NCBI GenBank assembly: GCA_010015655.1
Contig: ML976710.1
Coordinates: 310,086 to 374,085, forward strand
From: Bimuria novae-zelandiae CBS 107.79
Taxonomy: Eukaryota > Ascomycota > Dothideomycetes > Pleosporales > Didymosphaeriaceae
Direction of reading: 5' to 3'
DNA: 64,000 nt
The position numbers and the translations under genes are program-made. This document shows positions 11,758 to 22,745 of this stretch, in pieces (positions within the stretch are counted from its first letter, which is position 1; every line of letters starts with the position of its first letter). The notes below the pieces were generated by a model that saw nothing but the letters and a program-made list of their open reading frames with translations, did not search any database and had not been told where the DNA came from.

Positions 11758-13107
11758 ATGGCACCAAGGCATTTGTTTAATCGGGAGATGACCACCGAGC
11801 GCGATGATAGTTCATCCACAGTCTCGACGACTGTGACGGTCATACGCACAACTGTCCGATGGGTTGAGCCATCAAGCACACTGAAGCGCGTCCCTTCCCC
11901 AAGTCAACCCCGACCGGCCTCTTTTGGTAATAGCGAAGACGGCTTCACGCGAGTCCGCTCTCAAAAGGCAGGCTCGCAGCCTGCCGACCGAAACCCTGCT
12001 TCACTCGCACCGCCTGCATTATCGATTTCACATGCCCAAGCTGCAGCATTCGCAACGCTGGATCTAAGCGACTATTTGACTGGCTCGCCCAAATCTTCCA
12101 CTCCCAGTTATCCGCTTACGCTCTACGATCAACGTACCGTCGCGACATCACAGGCAGCTGCCGCTTCTGATCACGACGTTGTACCTTACAAACCCTTCAG
12201 AACCATGGAAGGCGCCGAGTTCAGTCTCACGGATATCCCGATGGCAGCGCAAATCTTGCTATTCGCATGTCTGGGAGCCGGTGCAATTTGGTCTATCCTC
12301 GTTTGGCGGATAAAATCGCGCACCACAACTCAATCTGTTCCGCAGATGAAGGAGGATAGCGACCAAAAAGAGGGCAGGAAAGCATGGTGGAATTGCGTCA
12401 AGGGCGTTCAACGCGCGCACAAGGGCAAACAGGAACCCAAGCACAAGTCTAGCGACTACGCGCCCCTTCACAGCGCTTCCTCGTCTACATCAGCCTCAAA
12501 CGATGATATTGTTTCCACGCCAGCGACGTCTTCCGCGACTCCAGACCATGCACCAATCCGCCTGCGGAAGATAAACACAGGCGCGTCGCGCACACCGCTC
12601 TCGTCCGCCCTACCACCGTGGGACAGCTCAAACGGCAATACCAACGCCCTGCTTGACCACCATAGCCAGGACCACGACACCACTAACACGGTCCCCGACT
12701 CCCCCGTAAACCCTTTCCTCGCACCCTCGCGCACCCCAACCCGCCGCTCCTCGTCCGAGTATCTCGCAACCCACCGTGCGTTCTTCACGTCACTCCCTCG
12801 CACACCTCCTCCTGGAACGACGCCGCAGCTATCACCATACCCGAGCCGCTCCATCTCGCCCGTGTCCGAGCTAGACGCGCTCGAAGCGCAGTACGACGCC
12901 GAGCGGCCACGCTCACGCGGCTCGCGCGGCGTCTTGCAGATCGCCGAGGGGGTGGAAAAGACGTTGGGGGCGCAGGTGTGGACGGGACGGTGGCTCGAGG
13001 TCGTCGAGGGAGGGGTGCATAAGGCGGTGAATGCGGTGGTGCGGTGGACGGAGGATGACGGCGGTAAAGAGGGGTTGCTCTTGCCGGTTGGGAATGAGAG
13101 CAGGTAG
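11758..13107 (+). CDS. Single-pass membrane protein, uncharacterised, 449 aa
   Basis: A single-exon ORF starts at ATG 11758. A Ser/Thr-rich N-terminal half with no clear signal peptide is followed by one hydrophobic segment at about residues 162-182 (ILLFACLGAGAIWSILVW), then basic residues (RIKSR). That arrangement fits an N-out/C-in single-pass anchor. The C-terminal half is low-complexity (Ser/Pro/Thr) up to a more structured end (about 385-449) with EGVEKTLGAQVWTGRWLEVVE and a KAVNAVVRWTED segment, which probably forms the conserved region. I do not recognise a named family. Strong codon bias and the long uninterrupted frame support a real gene. The opposite-strand frames are shadows. Confidence 0.75.
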   Translation: MAPRHLFNREMTTERDDSSSTVSTTVTVIRTTVRWVEPSSTLKRVPSPSQPRPASFGNSEDGFTRVRSQKAGSQPADRNPASLAPPALSISHAQAAAFATLDLSDYLTGSPKSSTPSYPLTLYDQRTVATSQAAAASDHDVVPYKPFRTMEGAEFSLTDIPMAAQILLFACLGAGAIWSILVWRIKSRTTTQSVPQMKEDSDQKEGRKAWWNCVKGVQRAHKGKQEPKHKSSDYAPLHSASSSTSASNDDIVSTPATSSATPDHAPIRLRKINTGASRTPLSSALPPWDSSNGNTNALLDHHSQDHDTTNTVPDSPVNPFLAPSRTPTRRSSSEYLATHRAFFTSLPRTPPPGTTPQLSPYPSRSISPVSELDALEAQYDAERPRSRGSRGVLQIAEGVEKTLGAQVWTGRWLEVVEGGVHKAVNAVVRWTEDDGGKEGLLLPVGNESR

Positions 13108-15392
13108 TATGAGTGATATAGTTATTTCGTGGGCTTCTTTAAGATTGGAAAGCGGTGACGTGTATACCCTGGAGTCGAGTTAGGTTGGTGGACCATGCCA
13201 CGGTGGTTGGCCTGGTTGAAAATGCACGCTGGAGTATGGCGGCATGAGAAGAGAGGATCATGTTCAGGGCTTTTTATGTTATGTATTGTTACATATAGAC
13301 AAGACATGGAGACGCATGTAGAATAGAATCGATCGTTCTGAACTAAAGAGATGGAATACGGTGTTGTCTCGTGTATGGTTCCGCAATCGTTACCTAGGCA
13401 TGCATTCCGTACTAGATCGTTTCACTCGCGGCGACGATCCCTTGCTGAGAGGACTGACGTATTACCCAAACCTGCATCCACTGCACGAGTGCGCTCGATG
13501 CCGTGCAGCAGAGGTCGCCCATGTTGTCCAGATACCTCAGGTCCCAGCATCACCAGCGCTATGTCTTTCTTAGAAACATCGATCGTAAAGGCACGAGATA
13601 AGGGGCTTGAACGTTCGGCACATCAATCCCGTCAATCCTCCTTTTCTTATTTTTGTTCGGCACCGGCAATTACCATGTTCCTCAACGTTTCAGCCACTGC
13701 GTGGTGACTATCCCATGCGTCATGGTTCGCTCGTAGGAGCAGAAAAGAAGCAAGGATAAGTCGCGCGGCTGCAACTTTGGCAGCTGCTCTTCCGTAAAGC
13801 GGCGCTGTTGAAGGAATTCGAAGAGCAGATTGGTTGCTGGAGCCAAGCGATCGCCACGTGCAAGAAGAAGCAAAGACCGGGGTGAGTATAACGTCGGGCA
13901 AACAATATAGATGGTCTTACTTTTGATGCTGTCAGCACATGGATGGGCATGGAAAGTTGGCGTACCCGATGCAGGTTTGAGTGTGTAGTGACGCCACATC
14001 CGGCAGATGCCTCAAGGTCCAGTTCGATACAGAATTAGAAGTTGACCAACACGTCGAATACGATTTCAAAAATCATGCAAGAGATCCGGGCAACAGGAAC
14101 GGCGGGACGGAAAATTTTGGGTTGAATAGAACCATGTTGTTCTGGCTATAGTTAACGCTACATGCATTTGACCTGGCAAAGCTCACGTCATCGGAGTACA
14201 GCGACCATGTCGTGTTCTCGGGCACTTCCAGAGCGATTCGATCCGGCTAATGATGCGGGAGTGTTGTGGTACCTGCAGAGCATTCACCGCAAAGCGCCGG
14301 CTGGATTTGTACAAGGGCGGTCGAGGACGATTCGGTTGCAAAGCGGGAATATATATAAGCGCGATTGACATATAGAATTAATCTACTTCTGCGGCGATCT
14401 TGCATGTATGTTGATCGTGCGCAGCGTCAACAAAGTTCGCCGTGGTAGCGAGGCTATTCAAATCCCTGCAATATCAATCAAAAAGCTCAGGTCTTTTAGA
14501 TTGTTGAGATGCAAAACCGAGAAGTGAGGAAAGCCAAGCCTGCTAAAGCCCAAAAAATCCTCAGAGAGGGGATCTCGACCGTGCATCGTATGCGTTATAT
14601 GATGAGGAATGCTTCTCGGGAGCGGACCGGGTCAATGGAATAGTTGCTAGGATAGCCGTGGTCGAATTACAGAAACTGACGTCGTCAGTCTTCAAAGTAC
14701 AATATACTTACCGAATGTGGAAGGATACGGCGAGTATGCAGCACTCGGACCGTGGAGTGATGGGTGCGGGTACTGAGGACAGCTGGCATCTATAAGGCTC
14801 CGATGCACTCGACTGAGTGAGCTGACGGCAAGGCAGCCCGTGCATCTGCAATGGCAGGGGGTCGAAGAGGAAGGTACGCAGGATGCGCATTAATATTTGG
14901 CCGTTGGGTGTGGTCTTCGATAACAAAGAAGCGGGCCTCTGGCACGATTGTGAAAACGTTGCCAACAATCAATAGCAAGAAGAAGGTTTCGATATTGGCT
15001 TTTTAAGTGCCAATACACCCAGATTCGTCGTTGGAGAGGTTTCATGTTTTGCCTGACGTATGCTGAAGCCGCTATATTGCAGGCAGCTGCTAGATTGCAG
15101 CTATAGTGAAGGAAGCGGCCGGGGCCGTCTGATAAATCGAAGGATTCAGCTCCAAGGCCACAGAGAACAAGTGGACGGCTGATTGAGGCCGCAAACGCGT
15201 CGTACAGCATTTGCAGAAGAGACGAAATGGCATTTCGGCGGATACCTGCAGATGCCGGGTCAGCTTCGGCTTAGCCATGTTGGGACTAGCGGGCAGGCAC
15301 ACCCCGCCCCCACCAAAAATTTCTCGAGCAAAGGGCAGTTACGACCGAGGGCACAAGGCTTCGCAGCACGAACACAACACCACCTAATAGCC
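13108..15392. other. Intergenic, no supported gene
   Basis: This 2.3 kb contains only short, mutually overlapping ORFs. At 13647-13999 two minus-strand frames have protein-like composition (one ends AETLRNMVIAGAEQK), but they overlap in different frames and lack a convincing start or splice pattern. A conserved short gene cannot be excluded there. The last ~200 bp are the likely leader of the ankyrin gene. Confidence 0.5.
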
Positions 15393-16080
15393 ATGGACGA
15401 CGACGCTGTCGACGAGATCCTCTACCTCGCACGTGCCAACGAGCCTGCTGAGCTGTCGGCTTACCTGACTGACCTCTCAGCCCAAGTGCAGCAATCCAAA
15501 GCCGAGCTGGTCGCTGCGGCGGCAGATCCCTACTCCAAGAACACGGCATTGCACTATGCTGCTGCGAACGGACATGTCGGTACGAGAAATCCTGCCACAG
15601 ATATATTGCATGTTTCGGCGAGCTAGATGCTGACTGCAGGCCTCAGACATCGTCAAGCTTCTCTTCTCTCTTGAAACGGGCAAAGCTTCGGCGCCTGCGT
15701 CGGGGCTTATCAACGCAGCCAACGACGCGGGCAATACGGCGTTGCACTGGGCGGCTCTCAATGGGCACCTCGAGTGCGTGAAGATGCTGGTGCAGGCTGG
15801 TGCCGATGTCACGATGATAAACAAGGCCGGCCACGACGCGGTTTTCGAGGCGGAGATCAACGACAAGGGCAACGTGGTCGACTGGCTGCTCGGGGCCGTC
15901 GAGGAGCTGGAGAAGGGCATTGGGCGGGCCGGCGAATCATCAGGCGGAGAATTAGGGGCCGATGCGCAAAGCGAGTCCACCGCCCAGAACGGATCCAGTC
16001 GTGTGGACAGCGGAAGTGTAGAGGGCGTGAGGAGGCAACTGGGCAGTCTGGAAACCCACGGCGCCTCAAAAGACGGTTGA
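15393..16080 (+). CDS. YAR1: Ankyrin-repeat protein, Yar1-like Rps3 chaperone
   Basis: Exons 15393-15579 and 15647-16080 (67-nt intron) encode 206 aa, matching the size of yeast Yar1. After an N-terminal helical stretch (DDDAVDEILYLARAN) come two ankyrin repeats, NTALHYAAANGHVDIVKLL and NTALHWAALNGHLECVKML (about residues 50-125). They are followed by the family-like segment NKAGHDAVFEAE and an acidic C-terminal tail. In yeast, Yar1 shields ribosomal protein S3 during nuclear import and 40S assembly. Assignment rests on overall architecture and remembered motif similarity, so another short ankyrin protein remains possible. The acceptor at 15645-15646 was chosen over an earlier CAG because only it keeps the first repeat continuous. 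The gene converges with the downstream WW-domain gene. Confidence 0.75.
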
Positions 16081-16763
16081 AGGGCGGAAGGATGGATACC
16101 ACTCAAGGATTGTATGTTGCTCACCATCCCTACCGTCGCTGTACGACCCGTGTGGGACGTTAGGATCTGAAGTATAGCACAGGAGCCGGGGGCCTGCCAC
16201 GTGGGCGCCGTATGAAGCGCGCCAGATGTCCTTCGCGGCATGGGCGAGTAGGTTAAGTGATGACACGAGCAAGACCCAGAGAGATCGCGCTAGCAAAGGT
16301 GGAAGAGGTCGAGTGGCCAGGGTGGTTTTATTATACTATTACATGATAGACGTAGAGGCCATCGACGCGCTCATGAACAAGCCGCCACACACGCAACCGC
16401 TGTAATACCGTGACGAACAAATAGTATGATATGGCACTGAAAATCCAGTACTGGGTGGCAAAACAGATGAACAAATACAAGTCTGACTGGCGGCAGAAGA
16501 GGCACACGCCCTCTATCAGCACAAAACATGCGTTTCGCATGAAAGGATGGTTTTCGTAGTATGATAACTGATGGTGTTCAAGGCTTATGCTGATGGTTTT
16601 CAGAGCATGAGGTTGGTGATTTTCAGAGCACGATGCTGATCATTTTCAAGGCACGAAGCTGATCTGGCGGTCCTTCTTGGGCCGACGCATTCGGCGTATT
16701 CACTATGACCTGCATTAGTCGTCGTTTGAAGGTCACTCTTTCTGTTATTTCTTACCACCGAGT
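16081..16763. other. Convergent intergenic region with a minisatellite
   Basis: This lies between the 3' ends of the ankyrin and WW genes. No ORF is supported. It contains about four imperfect ~24-bp tandem units (listed separately). Confidence 0.6.
16568..16664. repeat. Imperfect ~24-bp tandem repeat, about 4 units
   Basis: Successive units share the pattern CTGAT..TTTTCAGAGCA or CTGATCATTTTCAAGGCACG and diverge at several positions. They lie about 100 bp beyond the stop codon of the minus-strand WW gene, so probably in or near its terminator region. Confidence 0.6.
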
Positions 16764-17685
16764 TCAATCCCTCAGCCAAGCGCGGCGCTTTTCTTCTTTC
16801 TTCTCGCGGCGCTTCTCCTTGAAAGCTTTCAACTCCTTCTTCGATAAGCTCTTGCCGCGTCGCTCAGCCTTGAGGCTGCGACCGTCATGGCTATTGGCAG
16901 CGGTATCAACATCAAAGAAGGCGTTCATCTGGCGCTTGCTCTTGTTCTCGTCATTGTGATACTCCGGATTCATGGCGGCTTGCTGGAAGCGGCCAGTGAA
17001 ACGATTGAACTGGGCTGTCGTAGAGTAGTCCCCAGCGTGAGGGTCGGGAAGACCGGCGGCAATAGCAGCTGCGGATACTGCCGCCGCCTCTGTCTCTTCC
17101 TCTTCCTTCTCAGCTTCCCGTGCATAGTCTGCGTTGGGATCATAGTCGCCATGGATGGCCGGATTGTAACCACCATACTTGCGCTTGGGCGGAGACGATG
17201 TACTAGGCGCATCAGAGCTGATGGTGGGGACTACACTTGAGACGTTCGCGTATCTGCGAAAAGCACGGATTAGGATAAGAAGGCAAGCCAAATAGTGATA
17301 AGTTGTTAGCAAACCTGTCGTACGATCCACTGATTGTAGCGGGGGCTTCTGGCAGCCGAGGATTCTCCCATTGCGATTTGCCTGTGAGGCGGTTGTAGAA
17401 GTACCAGCGCAGCGCGTTGTTATCCCATTGGTACGTCCAGCCATCATCTTCCGGTGGGGGTTCTTCGGGCAGTGGAGGGTCTTCATCGTCATAGGGCAAC
17501 GGGTTCTCCTTCGCCTGCCAAGCAGATGCTATTTCCCTGTCGTGCGCCGGCGACTTGCGGCTCCGTGGCGACTCGCTCCGTTGGGAGTCAGAGTCGTTGG
17601 AATCTTGGTTTCCGGTACCTGCGAGAGCCCCAGGCGCAACGCGCGCTGGGCTCCGTTGGCCTGCCTCAACATCTGCGGGCGGCAT
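16764..17685 (-). CDS. WW-domain protein, probable splicing-associated
   Basis: Exons (minus strand) 17685-17315 and 17253-16764, with a 61-nt intron, encode 286 aa. After a Ser/Pro/acidic N-terminus there is one WW domain at about residues 82-112 (GWTYQWDNNALRWYFYN.., second Trp in SQWENP). The middle holds KRKYGGYNPAIHGDYDPNAD and a QFNRFTGRFQ segment. The C-terminus (about 255-286) is strongly basic and probably helical (SKKELKAFKEKRREKKEEKRR). WW domains bind proline-rich ligands. This layout, with a Lys/Arg-rich tail, resembles spliceosome-linked WW proteins such as the PQBP1 type, but a specific orthologue is not claimed. An in-frame ATG upstream (MTNKLY) could give a longer N-terminus; the later start is preferred because conservation-like composition begins there. 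Confidence 0.85.
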
Positions 17686-19688
17686 CGCAAACGCTGCCGA
17701 TGTATAATATGATGGCGCTAAGGCTGAGATGGAGGGTAAGTGAGCGCTCCCGGGCGGCGTAGGGTGGATGTGCGGTCGAGTCGAGTGTTGCTGTCTGCGT
17801 AGGTTCGTCGGCGGGTCGTAGAGTTTATTAGTCATCAATGATGGCTTGGCTACGACACGTGACCTGGCTCGAGCTGGAACCATCAACACCTGGCATATTC
17901 GTTGCACAGGTGTGTACCAACCCAACACTGAAGTACATGGGACAGATTCGGACAGAACGCGATGAAACGAGGCAGAAACGCTCCTGCTCTACACGGCCGT
18001 TGGCCGCTGGTGCCCTCATCTACCGAGCCGGAGAAGTTCGCTCTCGCTTTCACGGTAGATGCTTGAACACCACCCAACTGCATCGCCGCGAAGGATGGCT
18101 CTCCAAGATGTGTGGCGTCGTTCACAGGCCACGAAGGATCGTGACAGCCGGCACCTGAGTTGTTCGGCCGCGCCGCCCGCCGCTTCGATAGGCCGGGTAC
18201 ATCCTCGCCTACGCACCTGTTCATTTAGCTCGTTCGGCCTGGAGCGCTGCGTCGAAGCCAGTATCGAAGGACCCGAGGCCGTACACAGGCTGCATGCTTA
18301 GCAGGCCTATTATCCGCTAGCATGCGCATAAAGTGGCATGCATGCGTCCCCAACATGCAAGCAAGAGGGCATGGATGCCGTTGGGGTCAAGCTCCACTCG
18401 CCGGACGGCTCTGCCTGCACTCCCGAGCGATTCGCCGCCGCTTTAGGGCGCCCACGATGGCCAGTGGCCGCCCGTCACCACTCCAGTCCACCGTCTCTCA
18501 TCTGCTAGTCCTGCTCTTCGGCACGACGGGGCGCGGCGAGTGCTGCGGGGTCCATGTGGATTCCGCAACAGCAGAGTCACCACATGCCGCCGTGTGCATG
18601 CTTCAGGCCACCGCGCAGTCAGAGAAATGTGCGTCGGAGCACTTTGAAACTAATCTATGTGAAGCTTATTCGCTCATTTCAAGGCCGTCTGCAGCAGCAA
18701 TTTTCACGGGATTTTGCCGCAAAACATGGAGCCTGTTCGCTGCATCCCGCCCACGCTGCATGATCGGCACCAGTGAGCTGCGGGAGCGCTCGCGGTTGGC
18801 CAGAGCCCGAGCCGTTGTTGGAGCGAGATCTGAAGGCCTGAGCCCTCCCAGCAACATCCCAACCGCCACGCGCATTGCAAGTCCGTCTGGCCCTGCGACG
18901 CCTTCAGCGGCCTGCACCTCACGCCTCGGCCAGACACACCACGCAGCGGGTGCCCCGCGGCCAGCACCCCTCTGCCGGTGACCACACGATATCGTCGCGA
19001 ATATTGCGCGCCCGGGCCATTCCCTCTCTCGGCTCTCAAACAGCAAGAGCTCCACGTCCATGTTCCTGGCAGAACTTAGTTTGCTAGGTCAACAGGCCCG
19101 CCCTGCGCCTCCCCTGCCGCTCCCTGGCACACGACGACCCTCTACCGCAGCACGGATTCCCGCCCTCGTCCTCGAACAGTGCCCGGTATTATCAATTTTA
19201 TTGCTATCGTTCCCTGCCGTGCCCGTGCCAGCTGCAACGCCGTTCCTTTTGTGTCCAGCCTGGCCTCAGGGCCCAGCAGCCGTGCCGCAAAACTGTGCCT
19301 GTTGTATGTAAGTCTTCCCGAGCCTAAGCCCCTACAGTGCTCCTAGACGCGCATCCCGTACATGCCTCTTCGGCTGTGGTCCAGGAGTAGCCGTAAGGGT
19401 GGACATCAGCCCTGTACAGACTGGGGAGTTCCGTTGGCTCTTTCTCTGAACCTTGCCGTCTTGCAGACCTCACTGCGGGTATTCGTTACAATACAGACGC
19501 ACGCAATCGTGCTTCTGCAGACTTTTGGCCACCTTCCCGACCCTCTCCTGCGAGCCCTGCCTCCATGTGTCCGACTGTCTGACGGCGAGCTGGTGCCCTG
19601 CCTGCATTCGGGCCTTGCCTGAATCTCAAAAGTGTCCCTAGTTCATATCTTGTTTTGTTCCTTATCACTCCATGTGTACTGCAAACCA
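17686..19688. other. Shared upstream region of the WW gene and Zn2Cys6 regulator
   Basis: This is 2.0 kb between divergently transcribed genes. The right half is C/T-rich, looks like a long 5' leader of the regulator, and has several short upstream ORFs. A 219-codon open frame at 18322-18981 has no domain-like content and is covered by an equally long opposite frame, so it is not called. Confidence 0.5.
19308..19466 (+). promoter_or_regulatory. Candidate 5'-leader intron with a start-stop uORF at its donor
   Basis: ATGTAAGT at 19306 combines a minimal start-stop uORF (ATG TAA) with a strong donor (GTAAGT from 19308). A pyrimidine-rich acceptor, CGTCTTGCAG, ends at 19466. Splicing would remove the tail of the uORF. 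This is inferred from sequence alone. Confidence 0.3.
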
Positions 19689-22600
19689 ATGTATCGTGGA
19701 AGCCACCCCACCGCGCAAGCCGACCGACCGTCTTCACCTCCCTCCACTATGCTTGCCGACATGAACCGCCTGCCTAGTATACCCTCACGTCCAGCGCATG
19801 CCCAACCGTATGCCTCTCGCAGTCCTTATCAGAGCCACAGCGTTGCACCTTCGCGGCCCGAAATATCAACCCAACATCATCGGCCCCGGGATTCCCAGGG
19901 AAGCCAAAGTCATGCGCAACAACTTCCAAGCCTACGAACCCTTCTGGAACCAGAGCTGCTCGAAAACAAGCCGTCTGACCAGCTTCCACGGCCGGCCGGC
20001 CCGCACTTGTTCCATGGCACCGTTGCGAGGTACGGATCCGCGAGCCCGACCTTGAAAAGAAGGCATGATTTCGACAGTTACAGCCACGACCATTCAGATA
20101 GTCATGCTCTCGCTACTCGACCACCACCCGTGCACCGTCATGCCCCATACTCCGCTAGCACTGACAGCCAACCGGCGACCTTCTCGTCGCTAAATACTAC
20201 TCACGGACCCCAAGCGTCGGAATTCTCACGCCATAACAATTCTTCTGGAACAACGTACGCTGATTCCACCACTAAGAGCTTTCGACCATCGTCAACTACT
20301 TCCGCATATAGTGCAATTTCAGACCCGGCGAGAGCGCTCTCCGGACACATCCCACTCCATGATGATGGGATGGACTTGGACAGGGGAGGACGAAGGCGGA
20401 CAGATGGGCCTCAACGCGCGCCAATACGATCAAAACATTGCGTAGGGCAGCAAGAAGTACCCGGGGAAGGCTTGTGCTATGTCTTTGACGACGGGAGTTG
20501 GTGTCGCGTTGTCATTGATGGGGAACCAGTCAATCCATCATGGGGGGTTACCAAGGCTGGCAAGCCCAGGAAACGGCTTGCTCAAGCCTGCCTCACTTGC
20601 CGCGAGAAGAAGATCAAGTGTGAGCCTGGCTACCCCAAGTGTCATCAATGCGCCAAATCACAGAGGGTTTGTCGAGGGTAAGTGGGCGTCCTCTGTACCA
20701 CACATCTTCTCCATCTTCTTCTACCAATATGCATTGAATTAACCCACTTGGAATACCTAATGGCGCATTCACTGTTGTTCACATGACAAATACTGACCAC
20801 AAGCAGTGGCCTTAATCAACCAGGCATGAGCAATACTTCGGGAGAGACTTCGCCGTCGTCGTCGTCCGTGCTATTTAAGAACCAGTCGACGGAGCTTGTC
20901 AGCCCAGTGGCTGGCCCCGACAAACCAAGAACTCTCGAAGAACAATATTCTAAAGCGGTCGACACCTGGAACACAGGCTCTTCTTTTACCAAGCCTCGAA
21001 CCTTTCGTCCCAACTCGATCGCTACGTCAAGAGATATGTCGGTACACTCGATGGATTCGGATTGGAGTGGATCGGCGAACAACCAGGACTCGGATGACCC
21101 AAGACGTGGATCGCACCATGATCGGCTGGCTATCCAATGGGAGCAGGACCCATACGATACGGACGCAAGGCTAACAATGCAGCTACTGGATCTTTACTTC
21201 CTTCATGCTGGTCGTGCAACGTACGGAATGTTCCCTCGCAGGCCATTCCTCGCCTGGGTGGAGACGAACCGAGAAAAGAACCAGGACCATCTTATGCTTC
21301 TGTACTCAGTCCTCGCCATGGGTTCTGTCTTTTCCCTAGAACCCGAGAAGCGCAGCATCGGAAAGTTGTATGCTGCTGTTGCTGCATATGCCATGGAAAA
21401 GCGCTTTGGGAAGTTCACCCTGCAGTTGTGTCAAAGTCGGCTCATGTTGGCTCTGTACAATTTCGCCCGCGGAAAAGCCCAAGAGGCCTGGGACTATTGT
21501 GGAGCCGGGCTACGTGCTCTCAGTGCATTGAAACTCAATACTGAGGACGGAATCAAAGAGCTCCCAGAAACGACTGCTGATATACCTTATTGTGGATTCG
21601 ACCGCTTGACCCTGGAGGAATGTTGCCGACGCACCTTCTGGTCCGGATTCTTGATGGATGTAAGTTCAGATGCGTTTACGGCAACCACCACCCTTGACCT
21701 AATACACCAACAGCGCTACAATGGATTCTGCGGTGGCACCCTTTGCGTCATCAACATCGAGGATACATTTCTACGACTTCCCTGTCTGGAGAATATGTTC
21801 GACGCATCGACTCCCTGCGATGCTCCGCTTTTTGACGTAGATATCCTAAGCCCACAGGCGCATACTGGCCCTGGACCCCTCGGATACATGGCATACTTGA
21901 CGCTGATCTCCACTATCTGGGGCGACGTAGTGACGTTTACCAGCCGTGCAGTCCACCGTCCTGGCCCCGCTTATGAGCGGCATTACGAGGCTTTCTATGC
22001 CAAGACGTATGAGCGATTAGAGGCGTGGCTTGCCATGCTGCCCCACAGTCTCCGAGTGAGTCGTTCCAGGTGTACAAATGCTCAGGGCATTCGCTAACCA
22101 TATCTTGCGATCTAGTACACTTCCCAAAACCTAGACATTAGCATTACGGACGGCTTTGCAGGGTCGTTCGTTTCCCTCCACGCACTCTATTATACTACGC
22201 TCATTCGCCTTAATCGCCACACCCGCCTGACTGTCATATCGACTGACAAGATTCGTCGCAACATCAACCAGGCATTCTATCATGCAACAAATTTCGTTCA
22301 GATGATGCATTCGCTGGCAGCTGAGAATCGCCGCCAACGTCTACCTCCGAACGCTGCAGCAGAGTTCCTCTTTTCCACACCATTCCCCGGCTACGCTTTG
22401 ATGCTTTCGATCGACGTCCTTGCCGCTGCAGGAACGGTTGCGTCTCTTCCGAGCCTTATCGAAATGCTGGGCACAGCAAGCTCATGCCTGGAGGAGTTGG
22501 CGAGCTTCTGGGCATCAGCTCGCACACAGCACAGAGTTGTGGCAAATCGCATCAAGCGCCTAACCGACATTGCCATGCAAGAAGAGCAAGGGATCAGGAA

Positions 22601-22745
22601 CGGTGCTCTTGGGCCATTCTGGCGATGCCCTGAAAGCCTGGAGACCGCATTCGGTGACAACGACTCCGTGTACAAGGCAGAACAACAACTATTGTTGGAC
22701 GTTCTTAATGGCCCTGCGGGTACGCGGTTGTGGCGAACGTCGTAG
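19689..22745 (+). CDS. Zn2Cys6 binuclear-cluster transcription factor
   Basis: Proposed exons 19689-20677, 20807-21659, 21714-22055 and 22116-22745 give 937 aa. The zinc cluster is not at the N-terminus. It sits at about residues 301-328 (CLTCREKKIKC...CHQCAKSQRVC, spacing CX2CX6CX6CX2CX6C) after a 300-residue Ser/Pro/His-rich region and a WCRVVIDGEPVNPSWG segment. Exon 1 ends immediately after the cluster. The rest is a fungal-specific middle homology region (YFLHAGRATYGMFPRRPFL, ..FWSGFLMDRYNGFCGG..). The 54-nt intron at 21660-21713 is in frame and stop-free, so it could be retained; it is called because splicing joins LMD to RYNG as in related factors. A second start, ATG 19749 (MLADMNRL), is possible. 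Target genes are not predictable from this. Confidence 0.88.

Noticed and set aside
18322..18981. 219-codon plus-strand open frame
   Set aside because: GC-rich sequence with similarly long opposite-strand frames, no recognisable motif, and position in the probable leader/promoter of the Zn2Cys6 gene.
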